Part shown: one piece after another, positions 59,949 to 64,000 of the stretch
Layout: each line of letters begins with the position of its first letter
Numbering within the stretch: the stretch's first letter is position 1
NCBI GenBank assembly: GCA_036262075.1
Contig: DATAJO010000003.1
Span: 1-64,000 of the forward strand
Length of the DNA stretch: 64,000 nucleotides
Reading direction: 5' to 3'
DNA from: JACDBZ01 sp036262075
GTDB lineage: Bacteria > Chloroflexota > Limnocylindria > QHBO01
Program-made: the position numbers and the translations under genes
Notes under the pieces: model-generated
Told to the model about the DNA's origin: nothing
Database searches by the model: none
What the model saw: only the letters and a program-made list of their open reading frames with translations

Positions 59949-61076
59949 TCAGCGGCCGGCGGTCGTCCGCCGCTTGGGCGCCGCCGGAGACGCCGGAGTG
60001 GCGGATGCGGCCGGCGCACCGAGATACCCTGCGAGCAGCCCGCCGACATCGGGCAGCGCCTCCTGGCGCAGCCGGTAGCGCTTCTGGCCCACGCCGACCG
60101 TCACCAGGCCGGCGGAGCGCAGGATGATCATGTGGTGGTGCATCGTCGTCTTGGCGACGCCGAACATGTCCGCCAGCTCCATGAGCGTCTTCTCGCCGTC
60201 GGCGAGGGCCCGCAGGATGCGCAGCCGCTTCTCGTCGCCGAGGGCCTTCGACAGGCGCACGAGGCGGCGGGGCGGCTCGTCGGTCGCGGCGGTCACCGAC
60301 TCGTCGGCCACCGGGTAGACGATGAGCTGGACGTCGGCGTACTCGGTGTACGACACCAGCGGCCGCTGGACGAAGCTCGGAACCATCACGATGCGCGCCA
60401 CGCCGGGACGGGGGACGTACTCCACGCCGTTCGTCGCCTCGCGCACGAACTCGTCGATCGGCATCGCGGTCAGCATGGCGCGCTTCGCGGCCGCGTCACG
60501 CTCGATGATCGGCAGGATCGTCAGCGCCTCGGCCTTCCAGACCTTCTCGTGCCACTCGGCCAGGACCTCGAGGATCCCGGCCTTCAGCTCGTCGCCATCG
60601 GCGTCGAGGATGTTGGCGAGGAAGTGGGTCCACTCCTCGACCTCGGGGTGCGAGGTGCGCAGGAACTCGTCGCGCGCAGCGCGGTCACCCGCGACGGCCG
60701 CCCGCATGACGGAGAGGGGCGTCATACGGCGGGCCTCGCGGGTGTAGAAGGAGACGAGGTGGAGCTTCAGCTCCACCGGATCGGTTTCGCGAAGATGCTC
60801 GAGGAAGGCGGGGACGTCGCGCGGCGCCGGCGTCTCGTACGCGAGGGTGACGAGCGACGTGAAGAGGTCCGCGTTGTCGAAGCAGACCTCGCGGATGCGG
60901 GCGATGAGCGCGTCACCCGCCCGGGCGCGCAGATCGGCCACCCATTCGGGGCCGACGTCGTAGGTGTCGTCGCGGTCGCCCTCGATGACGGGCAGGAGGG
61001 ACTCGAGCAGCTCGTAGGCCGGCGCGGGATCGATGACGACGAACGGGGCGCCGTGCGGTCGACGGGCGGGGGCCAT
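59949..61076 (-). CDS. ArsR-type regulator with large N-terminal domain
   Basis: The 375-residue protein has a winged HTH at about residues 270-350: LSKALGDEKRLRILRALADGEKTLMELADMFGVAKTTMHHHMIILRSAGLV. The preceding 260 residues form an uncharacterised, mostly helical sensor-like domain. The tail is Ala/Pro/Lys-rich. AAGGAG lies 7 nt before ATG 61076. It is the second gene after a 75-residue basic protein, downstream of a canonical promoter with a TTCGA-rich operator region, so autoregulation is likely. Confidence 0.82.
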   Translation of the reverse strand: MAPARRPHGAPFVVIDPAPAYELLESLLPVIEGDRDDTYDVGPEWVADLRARAGDALIARIREVCFDNADLFTSLVTLAYETPAPRDVPAFLEHLRETDPVELKLHLVSFYTREARRMTPLSVMRAAVAGDRAARDEFLRTSHPEVEEWTHFLANILDADGDELKAGILEVLAEWHEKVWKAEALTILPIIERDAAAKRAMLTAMPIDEFVREATNGVEYVPRPGVARIVMVPSFVQRPLVSYTEYADVQLIVYPVADESVTAATDEPPRRLVRLSKALGDEKRLRILRALADGEKTLMELADMFGVAKTTMHHHMIILRSAGLVTVGVGQKRYRLRQEALPDVGGLLAGYLGAPAASATPASPAAPKRRTTAGR

Positions 61077-61105
61077 CGTTCGGCTCCTTCAGCGGGGAAT
61101 GGACG

Positions 61106-61333
61106 TCAGGCAGGCCGATGCGCCGACGGGCGCACGCGCTCGCCGCGCTCGCCGCTCAGCCGGGTCCCGGCGCCGATCAGGGCGTGACCGAGCTGGACGC
61201 GAAGCGACCGCGCCTGCGGCCGGCGGGCGGCACGCTCGCGCTCGGCGAGGGTCGCGGGGTCCGGTCGCCGGGCGAAGCGAGCCAGGCGCGCTCGCGCCAT
61301 CTCTCGCTGCATCGTCTCATTCGGCATGATCAT
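61106..61333 (-). CDS. 75-residue arginine-rich protein upstream of the ArsR-type regulator
   Basis: The small, strongly basic product (about one residue in four is Arg) reads MIMPNETMQREMARARLARFARR and onward with helical character. Unknown family. ATG 61333 or 61327 is the start. It is the first gene of the transcript from the 61396-61424 promoter, followed 29 nt later by the ArsR-type gene, so it may assist or antagonise that regulator. Codons have the G/C third-position bias of real genes. Confidence 0.65.
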   Translation of the reverse strand: MIMPNETMQREMARARLARFARRPDPATLAERERAARRPQARSLRVQLGHALIGAGTRLSGERGERVRPSAHRPA

Positions 61334-61370
61334 CGCACGTTCGTCCTATCGTTCGATCGAGGCTGCATCT

Positions 61371-61388
61371 GTTCGAACCGTATCGAAC
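61371..61388. promoter_or_regulatory. Candidate ArsR-type operator
   Basis: GTTCGA-n6-TCGAAC is a perfect inverted repeat directly at the predicted transcription start. Further TTCGA-like half-sites lie at 61338-61361. Position and symmetry fit autorepression by the ArsR-type protein. Confidence 0.55.
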
Positions 61389-61395
61389 AAGACGC

Positions 61396-61424
61396 ATCGT
61401 ACGACAAACCTCGGATGGCGTCAA
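61396..61424 (-). promoter_or_regulatory. Promoter of the 75-residue protein/ArsR operon
   Basis: On the minus strand TTGACG (61419-61424) and TACGAT (61396-61401) are exactly 17 nt apart, the clearest sigma-70 promoter in the window. Confidence 0.75.
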
Positions 61425-61477
61425 GCCCTTTCGAATGACCGATGCGGACGCCACGTCTGACGCTGGCCGAACCCGGC

Positions 61478-61483
61478 TACCAT
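61478..61483 (+). promoter_or_regulatory. -10 box of ruvC
   Basis: TACCAT lies 6 nt before GTG 61490 and supports that non-ATG start. Confidence 0.5.
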
Positions 61484-61489
61484 GGCCGG

Positions 61490-61987
61490 GTGATCGCGAT
61501 CGGCATCGATCCCGGAACGGCGACCTGCGGCTTCGGCGTCGTGCGCCTCGAGCCCGATGGGGCCGTGCGGATGATCGACGCCGGTGTCGTACGAACTCCT
61601 TCGAACATCCCGGAGGCGGAGCGTCTCGGACAGCTCCACGCGGCGCTCGGCGGGCTGATCGGCACGCACCAACCGGATCGCGTGGCGGTCGAGCGGCTGT
61701 TCTTCCAGCGCAACGTGCAGACGGCGATGGCGGTCGGCCAGGCGCGCGGCATCGCGCTCCTCGTGGCCGCCACCGCCGGCGTCCCGATCGACGAGCCGAC
61801 GCCGAACGAGATCAAGCAGCAGATCTGCGGCTCCGGATCGGCCGACAAGGCGCAGGTGGCGGCGATGGTGGAGCGGCTGCTCGGCGTGCGCCTCGCCGGC
61901 GTCCCCGACGACGCGACCGATGCGCTGGCGGCCGCCATCGGCTGCGCCTTCCGCCATGCCGCCCAGCCGAAGGCGGTGATCGGGTGA
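61490..61987 (+). CDS. ruvC: Holliday junction resolvase RuvC
   Basis: The 165-residue endonuclease cuts Holliday junctions symmetrically. Catalytic acids: Asp7 in GIDPGTATCGFG, Glu in VAVERLFFQRNVQTAMAVGQARG, and the C-terminal DDATDALAAAIG. The start is GTG 61490. The stop overlaps ruvA as GTGA. ruvB does not follow. Confidence 0.95.
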   Translation: MIAIGIDPGTATCGFGVVRLEPDGAVRMIDAGVVRTPSNIPEAERLGQLHAALGGLIGTHQPDRVAVERLFFQRNVQTAMAVGQARGIALLVAATAGVPIDEPTPNEIKQQICGSGSADKAQVAAMVERLLGVRLAGVPDDATDALAAAIGCAFRHAAQPKAVIG

Positions 61988-62559
61988 TCGGCTCGATCCG
62001 CGGACAGGTGACGCACGTCGGGCTCGACCACGCCCTCGTCGAGGTGGGGGGCATCGGCTACCGGGTGGTCGCCGGGCCGGCGTTGCTCGCGAAGCTCCGA
62101 CCGGGCACGGAGGCATCGGTCTTCACCCATCACCTCGTGCGCGAGGATCAGCAGGCGCTGTTCGGCTTCGCGACGACCGAGGAGCTGGCGTTCTTCGAGC
62201 TGCTCATGACGGTCTCGCAGGTCGGACCGCGCCTGGCCCTGGCGATCACGAGCGCGCACCCGGTCACGAAGCTCCAGCTGGCGATCGTGACCGATGACGC
62301 CGACGTGTTCACCAGCGTCTCCGGCGTGGGCCGCAAGACGGCGCAGCGCATCATCCTCGAGCTCAAGGAGAAGGTCCACGCGGCCGGCATCGCGGTCGGG
62401 CCCGGCGCTTCGACCGATTCCGACGTCGTGGCGGCGCTCGAGTCGCTCGGCTACTCCGCGGCCGAGGCCCGCAGGGCGGCCGGCGCGGTGGCCGGCACCG
62501 ATGGCGGGCTCGACGCCCGCATCAAGGCCGCGCTCCAGGAGCTGGCCCGCAGCCGATGA
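61984..62559 (+). CDS. ruvA: Holliday junction branch-migration subunit RuvA
   Basis: The 191-residue tetrameric junction-binding protein has an N-terminal OB domain (IGSIRGQVTHVGLDHALVEVGGIGYRV), two helix-hairpin-helix motifs (about 70-130, including VSGVGRKTAQRIILELKEKV) and a C-terminal RuvB-binding domain (VVAALESLGYSAAEARRA). It is coupled to ruvC by GTGA and to the next gene by ATGA. Its partner ruvB must be elsewhere. Confidence 0.95.
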   Translation: MIGSIRGQVTHVGLDHALVEVGGIGYRVVAGPALLAKLRPGTEASVFTHHLVREDQQALFGFATTEELAFFELLMTVSQVGPRLALAITSAHPVTKLQLAIVTDDADVFTSVSGVGRKTAQRIILELKEKVHAAGIAVGPGASTDSDVVAALESLGYSAAEARRAAGAVAGTDGGLDARIKAALQELARSR

Positions 62560-63047
62560 CCGATCCCCGCGAGCCGATGGAGCCTTCGGAGCCGATGGAG
62601 ATGGTCGCCGATCCGTGGAGCGACCCGATGGTCGCGAAGCGGATCCTGCGCTCGTTCCGGGTCTGGGCCGTCGTCGGCTGCTCGTCGAACCCGTCGCGGC
62701 CGTCGCACGGCGTGTCGCGGTACCTGCTGTCGCAGGGCTACGCCGTCGTGCCGATCAACCCGAACGAGGAGGTCGTCCACGGCGAGCGGGCCTATCCCGA
62801 CCTCCGCTCGGTGCCGGCCGATCCGAGCGCGCCGATCGAGGTCGTCGACCTGTTCCGTCGCTCGGACGCGGTCCTGCCGCACGTCGAAGAGGCGATCGAC
62901 ATCGGCGCCAGGGCGATCTGGATGCAGCTCGGGGTCTGGAACCAGGAGGCCGCCGAGCTCGCCACGCATGCCGGGCTGCTCGTCGTGATGAACCGCTGTC
63001 CCGCGATCGATCATCCGAGGCTCATCGGCGCTTCGGGCGGTCGCTGA
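62556..63047 (+). CDS. CoA-binding domain protein (YccU type)
   Basis: The 163-residue protein has a Rossmann-like CoA-binding domain (RVWAVVGCSSNPSRPSHGVSRYLLSQGYAVVPINPNE, then GARAIWMQLGVWNQEAAELATHAGLLVVMNRCPAIDH). YccU-type proteins are probably regulatory or metabolic CoA sensors; no substrate is known. It is coupled to ruvA by an ATGA overlap. Confidence 0.9.
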   Translation: MTDPREPMEPSEPMEMVADPWSDPMVAKRILRSFRVWAVVGCSSNPSRPSHGVSRYLLSQGYAVVPINPNEEVVHGERAYPDLRSVPADPSAPIEVVDLFRRSDAVLPHVEEAIDIGARAIWMQLGVWNQEAAELATHAGLLVVMNRCPAIDHPRLIGASGGR

Positions 63048-63111
63048 GGGCATCCGGGCGGCGCGTCGGGACGAGGCCGAGCCGCTGACGGCGCTCCATG
63101 GACGCGCGAAC

Positions 63112-63139
63112 GTGCCAAATTCCCGCCAGGTGGGCGTTA
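63112..63139 (+). repeat. 28-nt intergenic repeat, copy R1
   Basis: First of three related 28-nt units beginning GTGCCAAAT in the gap between the CoA-binding gene and uricase. Confidence 0.65.
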
Positions 63140-63161
63140 TCGGCCCGGAAGCGGCTCGAAC

Positions 63162-63189
63162 GTGCCAAATGCCCACCGAGTGAGCACCA
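63162..63189 (+). repeat. 28-nt intergenic repeat, copy R2
   Basis: Direct copy 50 nt after R1, with core GAGTGAGCA. It can pair with the inverted copy R3 to form a long stem closed by a smaller one (GGGGCCG/CGGCCCC, 63190-63216). Confidence 0.65.
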
Positions 63190-63227
63190 GGGGCCGTAGC
63201 GCGCCATTCGGCCCCGCGCAACCCGCG

Positions 63228-63255
63228 TAATGCTCACTCCACGGGAATCTGGCAC
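63228..63255 (-). repeat. 28-nt intergenic repeat, inverted copy R3
   Basis: Inverted copy. TGCTCACTC pairs with GAGTGAGCA of R2 over 9 bp, and TGGCAC with GTGCCA over 6 bp. Beyond it, to 63325, GC-rich short repeats (GCGGCGGGCAYCC, CGGTCAGTCGCGG) run up to the uricase stop. No gene is seen in 63048-63325. Confidence 0.65.
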
Positions 63256-63325
63256 CCCCGCCGGCGGCGGCGGGCACCCGCCGCGGTCAGTCGCGGCGGG
63301 CATCCGCGGCGGGCATCCGCGACGG

Positions 63326-64000
63326 TCAGTCGCGGTGGAGGACGAGGCCGATGTGCCCGTACGGCGGCCGCGGGTCGGCGTACGTCTTCGTGCGGCCGTC
63401 ATCGGCCTCGGCACCGACGTCCCACAGCCGGTTCTGCGCGTCGAACGAGACCGAGGCGAGCTGCGGCCATCGGTCGAGCATGCGGGTGCCGATCTCGTTG
63501 ACGAGGTGCTGGATCGAGAGGCTGACGAACTCGTGGAAGACGGCGTTCGCGAGATCGGCGACCTGCTCCGAGGCGACGTACCTGGAGGGGTCCGCCAGGA
63601 CGGCATCGGACGCATCGGCGTAGCGCCAGCCGATGTTCAGCCAGATGTAGAGCGGCCGATCCGGGCGCTCGGGGAGGGTCGTGTGCTCGTCGCGGGCGAA
63701 GTCGGCGAAGGCGGAGCCGGTGACCTTGATGAGCTGGAGGTCCCGGCGACCGGACTCGTGATCGGTGATCACGACGCTGCCGTCGTCGGTGCGCGCCAGC
63801 TCGAGGCGGGCGGAGCCCGCGTCGCATCGGTCTCTGCTGAAGAGCCGATCTGACGCCTCGAATCCGTCGCCGTCGGCCGCGGGCACGAGGGCGGCGGGGA
63901 AGGGCAGGTCGCGCCCGAGCATCGTCAGGCGCTCCATGTGCGGGTACGTGTCGAGGAAGGCCGTGCCGACCTCGAGCAGCCACTCCTCCAGGCTGCGGGC
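63326..64000 (-). CDS. Urate oxidase (uricase), N-terminus beyond the right edge
   Basis: 224 residues are visible and the frame stays open to the window edge, so the gene begins outside. Conserved parts of factor-independent urate oxidase are present: KVTGSAFADFARDEHTTLPERPDRPLYIW, then FHEFVSLSIQHLVNEIGTRMLDRWPQLASVSFD, and an ending in HIGLVLHRD. The enzyme oxidises urate to 5-hydroxyisourate in purine degradation. Codons 63938-64000 (SLEEWLLEVGTAFLDTYPHM) also match the family, so the ATG at 63937 is internal. The first tunnelling-fold half is missing. Confidence 0.82.
   Translation of the reverse strand, partial: ARSLEEWLLEVGTAFLDTYPHMERLTMLGRDLPFPAALVPAADGDGFEASDRLFSRDRCDAGSARLELARTDDGSVVITDHESGRRDLQLIKVTGSAFADFARDEHTTLPERPDRPLYIWLNIGWRYADASDAVLADPSRYVASEQVADLANAVFHEFVSLSIQHLVNEIGTRMLDRWPQLASVSFDAQNRLWDVGAEADDGRTKTYADPRPPYGHIGLVLHRD

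Noticed and set aside
61338..61388. GTTCGA-type sequences as a tRNA T-arm
   Set aside because: No acceptor stem, anticodon arm or CCA-proximal pairing can be drawn around them; they fit operator half-sites. No other tRNA-like sequence was found by eye in the window.

Overview
The window is 64 kb of very GC-rich bacterial chromosome (strong G/C bias at third codon positions) packed with about 60 protein genes on both strands. No rRNA, tRNA, CRISPR array, transposase or phage gene was found. The gene set suggests a single-membrane heterotroph: several lipoproteins with lipoboxes, no outer-membrane or LPS genes, a penicillin-binding protein with a Pro/Thr/Ser tail, and a phenylacetyl-CoA epoxidase operon. 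MutS2, the long LuxR-type AAA regulator, the RecB-like nuclease/helicase fusion and the EF-G-like GTPase together point to Chloroflexota. Actinobacteria is the main alternative. This assignment is inference; no 16S is present.

Layout. 1-4.3 kb: a truncated membrane protein, ribokinase and a glycosidase lipoprotein coupled to a small membrane protein. 4.3-8.8 kb: pdxH, a HAD phosphatase, ligD and an NfuA-type Fe-S carrier. 8.9-10.5 kb: a 41-residue secreted peptide gene divergent from an XRE-TPR regulator. 10.6-19.8 kb: membrane and envelope proteins, DUF3090, a phosphatase, the nuclease/helicase, DUF72 and DUF4112. 19.8-28.5 kb: WYL regulator, hydrolase, msrB, threonine aldolase, receiver protein, molybdopterin oxidoreductase, caspase-like secreted protein, SGNH hydrolase and lipid kinase. 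28.7-31.8 kb: paaA, a structured tandem repeat, then paaB-paaC-paaD. 31.9-35.7 kb: oligopeptide-type ABC transporter genes without ATPases. 35.8-39.5 kb: LuxR-AAA regulator and a PKD protein. 39.6-49 kb: the translation cluster thrS, infC, rpmI, rplT, pheS, pheT, interrupted by VOC, cyclase and membrane genes. 49-56.9 kb: cvpA, mpg, mutS2, penicillin-binding protein, tyrS. 56.9-64 kb: EF-G-like GTPase, yebC, an ArsR-type operon, ruvC-ruvA-CoA-binding protein and a truncated uricase.

Operons are tight, with ATGA or GTGA stop/start overlaps. First genes of transcription units very often have a TANNNT box only 6-9 nt before the start codon, which suggests widespread leaderless mRNAs; downstream genes and a few leadered ones carry Shine-Dalgarno sequences. 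I used this rule to choose many starts.

The most interesting candidates are the secreted-peptide/XRE-TPR pair at 8.9-10.5 kb, which has the layout of an RRNPP peptide-signalling module, and the two tandem 207-bp structured repeats between paaA and paaB.
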